From contig NZ_JNWV01000014.1 of NCBI RefSeq assembly GCF_000716535.1, forward strand, positions 119,782 to 183,781: 64,000 nt of DNA, given 5' to 3'. Of this stretch, positions 36,633 to 44,440 are shown in pieces; position 1 is the stretch's first letter, and each line of letters starts with the position of its first letter. The notes under the pieces are model-generated. The model saw nothing but the letters and a program-made list of their open reading frames with translations, did no database searches and had not been told where the DNA came from. This DNA comes from Streptomyces flaveolus. GTDB taxonomy: Bacteria; Actinomycetota; Actinomycetes; Streptomycetales; Streptomycetaceae. Position numbers and translations under genes: made by a program.

Positions 36633-37472
36633 TCAGAAGCCGTACCCCATCCGCCGGGACAGTTCGGCGCCCGCGGCGACCGTCCGCTTGGCCACCTCCG
36701 GCAGCCGGTCCGCGTTGAGGCGGTAGACCGGCCCCGACACGCTGATCGCCGCGATCACCTTGCCGTCGTGGGCGCGCACCGGCGCCGCGACGGCCGCGAG
36801 CCCCAGCTCCAGCTCCTCGATCGTGACGCCGTAGCCCTGGCCGACCACGGCCTCCAGCTCGGCGCGCAGCATCGCCGCACCGGTGATCGTACGGTCCGTG
36901 AACCGCGGCAACGGCCGTGCCAGCAGGCCCTCGCGCAGGGTCGGCGGCATGTGCGCGAGGAGCACCTTGCCGCTGGAGGTGGCGTGCAGCGGGGTGCGTC
37001 TGCCCAGCCAGTTCTGCGCGGTCACGGACGCGGTGCCGCGCGCCTGCATGATGTTGACCGCCGCGTCGTCGTCGAGCACGGCGATGTTGACCGTCTCGCC
37101 CAGCTCGTCGGCGACCTCCCGGCAGACCGGGACACCCTCCTGGGAGATGTCGAGACGCACTGCCGCCGCCCCCGCCAGACGCAGTACGCCGGCCCCCAGG
37201 TAGTACTTGCCGCGGTCCTTGGCCTGGGCCACCAGGCCGCGGTTCTCCAGGACGCCGAGCAGCCGGAATGCCGTGGACTTGTGCACGTCCAGCTCCTCGG
37301 CGATCTCGGTGACGCCCGCCTCGCCGTGCCGCGCCAGGATCTCCAGCACGCTCACGGCGCGGTCCACCGACTGCACCGCGCTGGCCGCGCCGCGGCCGCC
37401 CTGCCTCTCCGGGGTCCCTGGGTTCTGCGTGGTCTCCTCGCTGCGGTCAGACTGCTTCTGCGTGCGGGTCAT
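36633..37472 (-). CDS. IclR-family transcriptional regulator
   Basis: A 279-residue regulator. A ~30-residue polar N-terminus is followed by a winged HTH (VQSVDRAVSVLEILARHG, then VTEIAEELDVHKSTAFRLLG) and an IclR effector domain (PLHATSSGKVLLAHMP; YGVTIEELELGLAAVAAPV; VSGPVYRL). It lies between the choline/betaine operon and the ferredoxin/reductase genes. The same inverted element stands before its own gene and before the operon, so it probably controls both and itself. The effector could be choline, betaine or formaldehyde; the sequence does not say. The ribosome site before the ATG is weak. Confidence 0.93.
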   Translation of the reverse strand: MTRTQKQSDRSEETTQNPGTPERQGGRGAASAVQSVDRAVSVLEILARHGEAGVTEIAEELDVHKSTAFRLLGVLENRGLVAQAKDRGKYYLGAGVLRLAGAAAVRLDISQEGVPVCREVADELGETVNIAVLDDDAAVNIMQARGTASVTAQNWLGRRTPLHATSSGKVLLAHMPPTLREGLLARPLPRFTDRTITGAAMLRAELEAVVGQGYGVTIEELELGLAAVAAPVRAHDGKVIAAISVSGPVYRLNADRLPEVAKRTVAAGAELSRRMGYGF

Positions 37473-37555
37473 GGCTCAACTCTCACCACCTGTGTGCCCG
37501 GTTCGGGCCGCATCTGCGGGAAGCCCTTGACGCGACGGTCGTCCCGCCCGGATTC

Positions 37556-37593
37556 TGTTGCGCATAGCGCTGGATCGTGCGCCATGCGAAACA
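37556..37593. promoter_or_regulatory. Probable IclR operator before iclR and the ferredoxin gene
   Basis: Half-sites TGTTGCGCATAGCGC and (reverse) TGTTTCGCATGGCGC span 38 bp, the same spacing as the copy at 36254. It lies in the 301-bp divergent region between iclR (start 37472) and the ferredoxin gene (start 37774), 84 bp upstream of iclR. No other feature is clear in that region. Confidence 0.75.
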
Positions 37594-37773
37594 TCATGTT
37601 ACCGAAGCGTCCGGATCCCGGAAGGGTGCCGGACCACCCGGACCGTCGACGGTCCGTCACTCCCTTGCCGCTTCACCGGGCCGGACCGACGTGGGTCCGG
37701 GCTCCCGGCAGCATCCCTGACGCCTGCATCGAGCAGGTCCCGGACCGAGTGTCCCGGACCGAGAGGGGGGCCC

Positions 37774-38097
37774 GTGATTCCCGTCTGCCGCCTCGAAGAC
37801 CTCCCCGAGGGTGAGTCCGTCCGCGTCGCGACCACGCCTCCGATCGCCGTGTTCCGCACCGAGGACGGCGAGCTGTACGCCATCGACGACACCTGCACCC
37901 ACCAGGACGCCTCGCTCTCCGAGGGCTGGCTGGAGGGCTGCCTGGTCGAATGCCCGCTGCACGCGGCGTCCTTCGACCTGCGCACCGGCGAACCGACCTG
38001 TCTGCCGGCCCGGCGCCCGGTGCGCACCCATCGCGTCACCGTGGAGGACGGCGTCGTGCACGTCCACCTCGGCGCGGAGGAGGGCACGGCCGCGTGA
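37774..38097 (+). CDS. Rieske-type ferredoxin
   Basis: A 107-residue [2Fe-2S] ferredoxin of the small-subunit Rieske type (HcaC/BphF-like). Cluster ligands are CTHQDASL and CPLHAASFD. It carries electrons to a Rieske oxygenase. The GTG at 37774 follows GAGAGGGGGG. It is followed by an FAD reductase after 127 bp. The only Rieske oxygenase in the window is GbcA, 7 kb away across iclR. A shared operator links the two loci, so it probably serves GbcA. Confidence 0.9.
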   Translation: MIPVCRLEDLPEGESVRVATTPPIAVFRTEDGELYAIDDTCTHQDASLSEGWLEGCLVECPLHAASFDLRTGEPTCLPARRPVRTHRVTVEDGVVHVHLGAEEGTAA

Positions 38098-38224
38098 ACA
38101 CCCCCAGGCACCGGCACCCCGCCTCCGCCGTCCTCGGCCGTGCGCCCACCGGCGCAGGTGCTCCTCCACGTCACGGCCGGCCCTGCCCCCGCCGTCCCGC
38201 CACCGACGTCAGGAGCCGTGCCGT

Positions 38225-39430
38225 ATGAGAACCGTGACCATCGTCGGCGCCTCCCTCTCCGGGCTCTACGCCGCCCGTGAGCTCCGCGCCCTGGGTTTCG
38301 ACGGCCGACTGGTGATCGTCGGCGAGGAACCGCATCACCCCTATGACCGACCTCCCCTCTCCAAGGACTTCCTCACCGGCCGCGCCGACGAGAGCGACCT
38401 GGCCCTCACCGACGCCGACGAGACCGCCGGACTCGAAGCCGAGTGGCTGCTCGGCGTCCGGGCTCGCGGGCTCGATCCCCGAGGCCGCACCGTCCTCCTC
38501 GGCGACGGCCGCACGGTCTCCACCGACGGCGTCGTCATCGCCACCGGCGCCGCCGCCCGCCGACTGCCCGGCGACCGCCTCGCCGGGGTCCACACCCTGC
38601 GCACCCTGGACGACGCCCGCGCCCTCCGTGCCGAACTCACTCAGGGGCATCGCCGGGTCGTCGTCATCGGCGGCGGCTTCATCGGCGCCGAGACCGCCTC
38701 CTCGTGCGCCCGGCTCGGCCACGACGTCACGGTGGTCGAGGCCGCCCCGCTGCCGCTCGTGCCCCAACTCGGCGCCCGGATGGCCGCGGTCTGCGCCGCC
38801 CTGCACCGCCGGGGCGGAGTGGAGCTGGTCACCGGCACGGGCGTGGCCGCGCTCCGGGGCGCCGCCACCGTCACCGGGGTGGACCTCACCGACGGCCGCA
38901 CCCTGCCCGCCGACGTCGTGATCGTCGGCATCGGCGCCCGCCCGCACACCGACTGGCTCGTGGGCTCGGCACTCGCACTGCACGACGGTGTGCTGTGCGA
39001 CGACGGCTGCGTCACCGCCCTGCCCCAGGTGGTCGCGGTCGGTGACGTCGCCCGGGTGGGCGGCACCCGGGCCGAGCACTGGACCTCCGCCACCGAGCAG
39101 CCCCGCGTCGCCGTGACCAACCTGCTCGCCGGCCGCACCGTGGCGACCGCTCGCACCCTGCCGTATTTCTGGTCCGACCAGTACGACTCACGGATCCAGT
39201 TCGCGGGCCGGTACCGCGAGGGCGACACCGTCCACGTCACCGAGGGCGAGATCACCGACGACGGTGCCCCCGGGGAGTCCGGCTTCCTCGCCCGCTACGA
39301 ACGGGACGGCCGCACCGTCGCCGTACTCGGAGTGAACCGGCCCCGCGCGTTCATGCGGGCCCGGCGGGAACTCCAGCGAGAGGAACACCGGTGGACGGGA
39401 GGGCCGCGGGTGGAGTCGGCTGCGTTGTGA
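38225..39430 (+). CDS. FAD-dependent ferredoxin reductase
   Basis: A 401-residue NAD(P)H:ferredoxin oxidoreductase of the putidaredoxin/biphenyl reductase type. TVTIVGASLSGLYAARELR binds FAD. YDRPPLSKDFL is the family motif. RVVVIGGGFIGAETASSCA binds NAD(P)H. VAVGDVARV and HWTSATEQPRVAV form the C-terminal interface. AGGAG precedes the ATG at 38225. With the upstream ferredoxin it should form the electron chain for a Rieske oxygenase. In Pseudomonas one flavoprotein (GbcB) does this job; here the role would be split into two proteins (inference). Confidence 0.92.
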   Translation: MRTVTIVGASLSGLYAARELRALGFDGRLVIVGEEPHHPYDRPPLSKDFLTGRADESDLALTDADETAGLEAEWLLGVRARGLDPRGRTVLLGDGRTVSTDGVVIATGAAARRLPGDRLAGVHTLRTLDDARALRAELTQGHRRVVVIGGGFIGAETASSCARLGHDVTVVEAAPLPLVPQLGARMAAVCAALHRRGGVELVTGTGVAALRGAATVTGVDLTDGRTLPADVVIVGIGARPHTDWLVGSALALHDGVLCDDGCVTALPQVVAVGDVARVGGTRAEHWTSATEQPRVAVTNLLAGRTVATARTLPYFWSDQYDSRIQFAGRYREGDTVHVTEGEITDDGAPGESGFLARYERDGRTVAVLGVNRPRAFMRARRELQREEHRWTGGPRVESAAL

Positions 39431-39481
39431 CGGTCGGTGTCGCTGCGCATCGCCGGGGGCGTGCGCGGCTCGGCTCCGGGT

Positions 39482-39505
39482 CCGGGCGGGCCGGCGCCCG
39501 CCCGG
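39482..39505 (+). terminator. Hairpin terminator after ferredoxin reductase
   Basis: CCGGGCGGGC-CGGC-GCCCGCCCGG is a perfect 10-bp stem with a 4-nt loop, 52 bp after the reductase stop. It lies in a 319-bp stretch (39431-39749) between convergent genes. Nothing else in that stretch is convincing. Confidence 0.7.
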
Positions 39506-39749
39506 CATATCCGGCGGCTCTTGCTCCCGGCGTCCCGGGCTGCTGGTGGCCGAATCTTTCGGCGTCCTGGGCTGCTCGCGACCGGGACTTCCGGTGACCC
39601 TTGATTCCGTCGGCCTGTGTTTCCGGCGCCCGCAGTCCCATGGCCCGGCTTCCGTGCGTACCCTCACCGCGTGCCCGGCGCGCGGCGACCACGCTTCCGG
39701 CACCGCAGAGCCCCGGTGGCCTGATCGCGGGCGGTTTGGGCGCCGTCCG

Positions 39750-40283
39750 TCAGGAGTGCGACAGCCGCCCCGCGCCACCGGTCCGGCGTATCCGCTCCTG
39801 TTCCCGCAGACCGGCCCGCTCCAGGCGTCGGTGGGCGCGTCGCTCCCGGCGGAGGGACCGGGCCGTGCTGCTCGGCTCGGAGACCACGCCGTACCGCTGG
39901 TTCCACACCTGGCGGGTGACCCACACGTCGACCACGGCCCAGGTGGCCACCACCGTGCTCACCACACTGCTGATCACCATGGGGAACGCCAGCCAGGACC
40001 CGGCCAGCGTGCACAGGAACGCCACCATCGCCTGGATCAGCGTGGCCGCGATGACGAGGACCGCGCGCACCGCCGCCGTGCGCACCGGATCGGGCAACGG
40101 GTGCCGGCGCGCGGGCTCCTCGATCCACAACGGGCGGTAGTTCTGCCGCTGTTCATCAACGCCGGGCTCCCCGGCGCGTTCCGGCCCTGGAATGTCCCGA
40201 TCCGGCGCCGCCTTGTCCCGTCGCACCCACGAGCGCTCCGCCAGGCTTTCCTCGGGCGCCCCGCGCCGCTCCGCTGTGCCCAT
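39750..40283 (-). CDS. Putative membrane protein, unknown function
   Basis: A 177-residue protein. A polar, charged N-terminus (~65 residues) is followed by two membrane helices (VRAVLVIAATLIQAMVAFLC and the AFPMVISSVVSTVVATW stretch). A short connecting segment WVTRQVWNQRYG and a strongly basic C-terminal tail (SLRRERRAHRRLERAGL) come next. Both ends should be cytoplasmic. I do not recognise a family. It is divergent from the conservon, 420 bp upstream of cvnA. GGGAG lies ~11 nt before the chosen ATG at 40283; a GTG slightly upstream is possible. Confidence 0.75.
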   Translation of the reverse strand: MGTAERRGAPEESLAERSWVRRDKAAPDRDIPGPERAGEPGVDEQRQNYRPLWIEEPARRHPLPDPVRTAAVRAVLVIAATLIQAMVAFLCTLAGSWLAFPMVISSVVSTVVATWAVVDVWVTRQVWNQRYGVVSEPSSTARSLRRERRAHRRLERAGLREQERIRRTGGAGRLSHS

Positions 40284-40703
40284 CACCGTGTCACTCCCCA
40301 CCGCCAGCAGACCGATCGCCCCCGGCATCCGAAGACCCCGACTCCCCAGGGACTGCCCGGCTTGCGCTGCTTTACGCCGCCGGGGTGTGGGATGCGGCTC
40401 CTGTGGCCCATTCCGCCCCCGATTCCCATAGAGAAGGACGTACGAGATCCCCCGAAGATTCCCAACTGGCGAAAGATTCCGGCCAACCACCTGACCGTGC
40501 GGCCGCCGTAGGTACGGCGTGGGTGTCGGGATCGCGGTGGCAATCTCCCCCAATGCCCGGACAACTCGCCATGTCTCGCCGCCGGTGCGGAAGTTCGCCC
40601 TCCGGACATGTCTTCGAGTTAACTGTGAGGCGGTAGTAGGCTCGCGCCGTTTGCTGACGGACATGAGCACCCCCGGCCGGCGGGGGTCGAGCTGGGGGAG
40701 GCC
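40284..40703. other. Intergenic region upstream of the conservon, 420 bp
   Basis: No gene I trust. An A/T-richer patch with GTTAACTGTG (40618-40627), followed by GGTAGTAGGCT (40632-40642), probably marks the cvnA promoter. GGGGGAGG lies just before the cvnA start. The remainder shows nothing. Confidence 0.45.
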
Positions 40704-43580
40704 ATGCGCTTTCGCGGGAAGTCGATCCGCCGGAAGATCGTGGCGCTGCTTCTCGTGCCGCTGGTGTCCCTGACCGCCGTCTGGGGCTTCGCCACGGTGC
40801 TCACGGGGCGCGAAGTCGCCCAGTTGTTCCGCGTGACCGACATCGTCGAGGACATCGGCTACCCCACCGAGGATACCGTTCGCGTCCTGCAGCAGGAGCG
40901 CCGTCAGACCCTCGTCTACCTCGCCGACCCCCGGGGCTCCGAGGCCCTTTCGGCGCTGCGCCGCACCCGCACCGCCACCGACCGGGTGATCACCACCATC
41001 CGCAGGAACGCCAAGGACCAGGACATCCGGGCCGACATGGACGCGGACGACGGCGAACACCTCACCGCCGTCCTGGACGCCCTGGACGGTCTCGGGCCCC
41101 TGCGCCGCAGCGTCGAGGGAGGCACCGTCACCCGTGCCCAGGCACTCGACCTCTACAACCGTCTCGTGGACCCCTGCTACGCGCTCCTCGCGTCCCTCGA
41201 CGGTTTGGACGACGTCGAGGTCGACAAGCAGGCCCGCGCCCTGGTGAACGTCACCCGCGCCCGCGAGCTGCTGTCCCGCGAGGACGCCCTGCTCGGCTCC
41301 TCCCTCGTCGTCGGGCGCCTCACCCGCGACGAGACCCGTCAGATCTCCGACCTCGTCGCCCAGCGCACCCTCCTGTACGACATCAGCCTCCCCCTGCTGC
41401 CCGCCGCGGAGCGCGACCGCTACGAGCGCTTCTGGAAGAACGCCACCACGGCCCCGCTGCGGGAGGCCGAACGGACCGTCATCGCCTCGGACTCCGGCAC
41501 CCCCGGCGATGTGACCGCGAAGAGCTGGGACTCCTCCGCGGCAACCGTGCTGGACGAACTCGGCACCCTGGACGACCAGGCGGGCGACCGCTTCCAGGAC
41601 CGGATGCGCCCCGTGGCCGTCGGCGTCATCGTGCAGGCGGCCGTCGCCGGCGCCCTCGGCCTGGTCGCGCTCCTGCTCTCCGTCGTGCTCTCCATCCGGG
41701 TCGGCCGCTCCCTCATCCGCGACCTGCGCCAACTGCGGCTGGAGGCGCACGAGGCATCCGGTGTCCGACTGCCCAGCGTGATGCGCCGGCTGTCGGCGGG
41801 CGAACAGGTCGACGTCGAGACCGAGGTCCCGCGCCTCGAGTACGACAAGAACGAGATCGGCGAGGTCGGACAGGCCCTCAACACCCTGCAGCGCGCGGCG
41901 GTCGAGGCCGCCGTCAAACAGGCCGAGCTACGGGCCGGTGTCTCCGAGGTCTTCGTCAACCTCGCCCGCCGCAGCCAGGTACTGCTGCACAAGCAGCTCA
42001 CCCTCCTCGACAGCATGGAGCGCCGGACCGAGGACACCGACGAACTCGCCGACCTGTTCCGCCTGGACCACCTCACCACCCGCATGCGCAGGCACGCCGA
42101 GGGCCTCGTGATCCTCTCCGGAGCCGCACCCTCCCGGCAGTGGCGCCGGCCCGTGCAGCTGATGGACGTCGTCCGCGCCGCCGTCGCCGAGGTCGAGGAC
42201 TACGAGCGCATCGAGGTCCGGCGCCTGCCGAGGGTCGCCGTCACCGGTCCCGCCGTCGCCGACCTCACCCATCTCGTGGCCGAACTCCTGGAGAACGCCA
42301 CCGTCTTCTCGCCCCCGCACACCGCCGTCCAGGTCCTCGGCGAGCGGGTCGCCAACGGTTTCACCCTGGAGATCCACGACCGGGGCCTCGGTATGACGGC
42401 CGAGGCACTCCTGGACGCCAATCTGCGTCTCGCCGAGACACCCGAGTTCGAACTCTCCGACACCGACCGTCTCGGCCTGTTCGTGGTCAGCCGCCTCGCC
42501 CAGCGCCAGAACATCCGGGTCTCCCTCCAGCCGTCGCCGTACGGCGGCACCACCGCCGTGGTGTTCATCCCCGACGCGCTGCTCACCGACGACGTCCCGG
42601 ACACCAACGGCGTCGGCTTCCGGCTCGACCGGGACCGCCCGGCGAAGCGCACCGAGCAGGCGCTGGGCCGCGGTGCCGGCCGGTCGCCGGCCCCGCTGCA
42701 GCTGCCCGGCCTGCCGACCTCCCTGCTGGACGGCCCCGTCGAGCTGGAGGCGCCCGTCGGTCTCGACGCGCTGGACGACTTCCCCGGCGCCCTTCCGGAC
42801 GAGGACAGTGAGCGCGGCGGTCTGTTCCGCCCCCGCGGGGTCCGCCCGGGCGACGACGAGGAGGCAGCCGCCCCGCCGGCCGACCGCCTGTCGCACGACG
42901 GGATCCGTGACGCCGGGGCCGTACCGCTGCCCCGGCGGCAGACGCCCAAGCTGGTCAGCTCGCACGGCAAGCCCGTCACCGACCAGCGGCCCCGCCGCGG
43001 CGAACCTGAGCCGGGGCCCTCCGCCGCCACGCGCCGCTCCGACACGGAGGGACCGGCTCCGCTGCCCACCCGCCGCCGCGGCACGTCCTCCCGGCGCCCC
43101 GCCGGACGCACCGCCGAGGACAGCACCGCGACGCCGGCCGAGAGTGCCGATTCGGCCGTGGAAGCTCCGGCGCTGCCCAGGCGCACCCGGACCGGGACAC
43201 CCGGCACGGGCGGCCTGGCGGACACGGCATCCCCTCGCTCCGGCACGGGCGGCCCGGCGGACGCGGCCCCGCCCCACTCCGCGGACACGGCCCCTCCCCG
43301 CTCCCGCGCCGCCGCACCCACCGACGACTCGGCCCCCGAGCCGGGCGCCGGGCCGCTTCCCCGGCGCGTACGCCAGGCGAGCCTGGCACCCCAGCTCAAG
43401 CAGGACACCGACCGGCGCGCCGAGCGCGCGACGCCACCCGCCGACCGCGATGCCGAGGAGGTCCGCAGCAGGATGGCCTCGCTCCAGCGCGGCTGGCAGC
43501 GTGGCCGGGAGGAGAACGCCGCGGGCGACGAGGCCCCGAACGGCACAGCACAAGGAACGACTAAGGGGGACGGTCGATGA
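40704..43580 (+). CDS. cvnA: Conservon CvnA: membrane sensor with histidine-kinase-like ATPase domain
   Basis: A 958-residue protein. It has an N-terminal membrane helix (~9-30), an extracellular helical NIT-like sensor domain (~40-300), a second helix (~310-335), a HAMP-like linker, and a dimerisation-like helix (RRSQVLLHKQLTLLDSMER). A HATPase fold follows, with VAELLENATVFSPP (N531) and IHDRGLGMTAEAL. Residues ~640-958 are a long disordered Pro/Arg/Ala tail with repeated PLPRR motifs. There is no obvious phospho-acceptor His context. In Streptomyces conservons CvnA recruits B, C and the GTPase D at the membrane, much like a receptor system. The cvnB start overlaps its stop (ATGA). Confidence 0.93.
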   Translation: MRFRGKSIRRKIVALLLVPLVSLTAVWGFATVLTGREVAQLFRVTDIVEDIGYPTEDTVRVLQQERRQTLVYLADPRGSEALSALRRTRTATDRVITTIRRNAKDQDIRADMDADDGEHLTAVLDALDGLGPLRRSVEGGTVTRAQALDLYNRLVDPCYALLASLDGLDDVEVDKQARALVNVTRARELLSREDALLGSSLVVGRLTRDETRQISDLVAQRTLLYDISLPLLPAAERDRYERFWKNATTAPLREAERTVIASDSGTPGDVTAKSWDSSAATVLDELGTLDDQAGDRFQDRMRPVAVGVIVQAAVAGALGLVALLLSVVLSIRVGRSLIRDLRQLRLEAHEASGVRLPSVMRRLSAGEQVDVETEVPRLEYDKNEIGEVGQALNTLQRAAVEAAVKQAELRAGVSEVFVNLARRSQVLLHKQLTLLDSMERRTEDTDELADLFRLDHLTTRMRRHAEGLVILSGAAPSRQWRRPVQLMDVVRAAVAEVEDYERIEVRRLPRVAVTGPAVADLTHLVAELLENATVFSPPHTAVQVLGERVANGFTLEIHDRGLGMTAEALLDANLRLAETPEFELSDTDRLGLFVVSRLAQRQNIRVSLQPSPYGGTTAVVFIPDALLTDDVPDTNGVGFRLDRDRPAKRTEQALGRGAGRSPAPLQLPGLPTSLLDGPVELEAPVGLDALDDFPGALPDEDSERGGLFRPRGVRPGDDEEAAAPPADRLSHDGIRDAGAVPLPRRQTPKLVSSHGKPVTDQRPRRGEPEPGPSAATRRSDTEGPAPLPTRRRGTSSRRPAGRTAEDSTATPAESADSAVEAPALPRRTRTGTPGTGGLADTASPRSGTGGPADAAPPHSADTAPPRSRAAAPTDDSAPEPGAGPLPRRVRQASLAPQLKQDTDRRAERATPPADRDAEEVRSRMASLQRGWQRGREENAAGDEAPNGTAQGTTKGDGR

Positions 43581-44011
43581 CCGCACCGAAGGCGACCGGC
43601 CACACGGCGACGGACAAGGGGGAGCTGAACTGGCTCCTGGACGATCTGGTCGACCGGGTCGCCAGTATCCGCAAGGCCGTGATCCTGTCCGGCGACGGCC
43701 TGCCCACGGGGGTGTCCAAGGACCTGACCAGGGAGGACAGCGAGCATCTGGCCGCCGTGGCGTCCGGCTTCCACAGCCTCGCCAAGGGCGTCGGCCGCCA
43801 CTTCGAGGCGGGCAGTGTCCGGCAGACGGTGGTCGAGCTGGACGACGCCTTCCTCTTCGTCACCGCCGCCGGGGACGGCAGCTGCCTCGCCGTCCTCTCG
43901 GACGCCGACTCCGACGTCGGGCAGGTCGCCTACGAGATGACGCTCCTGGTCAAGCGGGTCGGCGTCCATCTGGGCACCGCTCCGCGCACCGATCTGCCCG
44001 CAGGCGGGTAG
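43577..44011 (+). CDS. cvnB: Conservon CvnB: roadblock/LC7 protein
   Basis: A 144-residue roadblock/LC7-domain protein of the MglB type. It contains LLDDLVDRVASIRKAVILSGDGLP, then HLAAVASGFHSLAKGV and FLFVTAAGDGSCLAVLSD. Such proteins bind and regulate small GTPases; here the partner should be CvnD. AAGGGGGA precedes the ATG at 43577, which overlaps the cvnA stop. Cytoplasmic. The family match is clear. Confidence 0.95.
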   Translation: MTAPKATGHTATDKGELNWLLDDLVDRVASIRKAVILSGDGLPTGVSKDLTREDSEHLAAVASGFHSLAKGVGRHFEAGSVRQTVVELDDAFLFVTAAGDGSCLAVLSDADSDVGQVAYEMTLLVKRVGVHLGTAPRTDLPAGG

Positions 44012-44020
44012 TGGGATGAC

Positions 44021-44416
44021 ATGAGCGCAGACGGTCAGGGAAGAAGCCACTGGTTCGACGACGATGCCGGGCCGGTCGTCCGTCCGTACGCCATGACGCG
44101 TGGCCGCACCACGAGCGAGGGCCAGCACCGCCTCGACCTGATCGCGGTGGTCGTCACGGAGCCCGGCACGGGCGACCCGGAATCGGACCCGACACTGTCC
44201 CCCGAACACGTGGAGATCGTCGGACTCTGTCGGGACGCGCCCCAGTCCGTCGCCGAACTCGCCGCGGAACTGGACCTGCCCATCGGCGTCGTCCGCGTCC
44301 TCATCGGCGACCTGGTGCACGCCGAACTCGTCCGTGTGACCCGCCCGGTGCCCCCGGCCGAGCTGCCGGACGAGAGTATTCTGCGCGACGTGATCAACGG
44401 CCTCCGGGCGCTGTGA
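44021..44416 (+). CDS. cvnC: Conservon CvnC: DUF742 protein
   Basis: A 131-residue DUF742 protein. It contains VVRPYAMTRGRTTSEG, where the family has RPY.LT.GRT, and a C-terminal winged-helix-like part (SVAELAAELDLPIGVVRVLIGDLVHAELV). It is the standard third conservon gene, placed 9 bp after cvnB. Normally cvnD would follow directly; here a 3.6-kb 5-oxoprolinase gene intervenes after 24 bp. Confidence 0.95.
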   Translation: MSADGQGRSHWFDDDAGPVVRPYAMTRGRTTSEGQHRLDLIAVVVTEPGTGDPESDPTLSPEHVEIVGLCRDAPQSVAELAAELDLPIGVVRVLIGDLVHAELVRVTRPVPPAELPDESILRDVINGLRAL

Positions 44417-44440
44417 CCGGCGCGGAAGCGAGGTAGTGAC

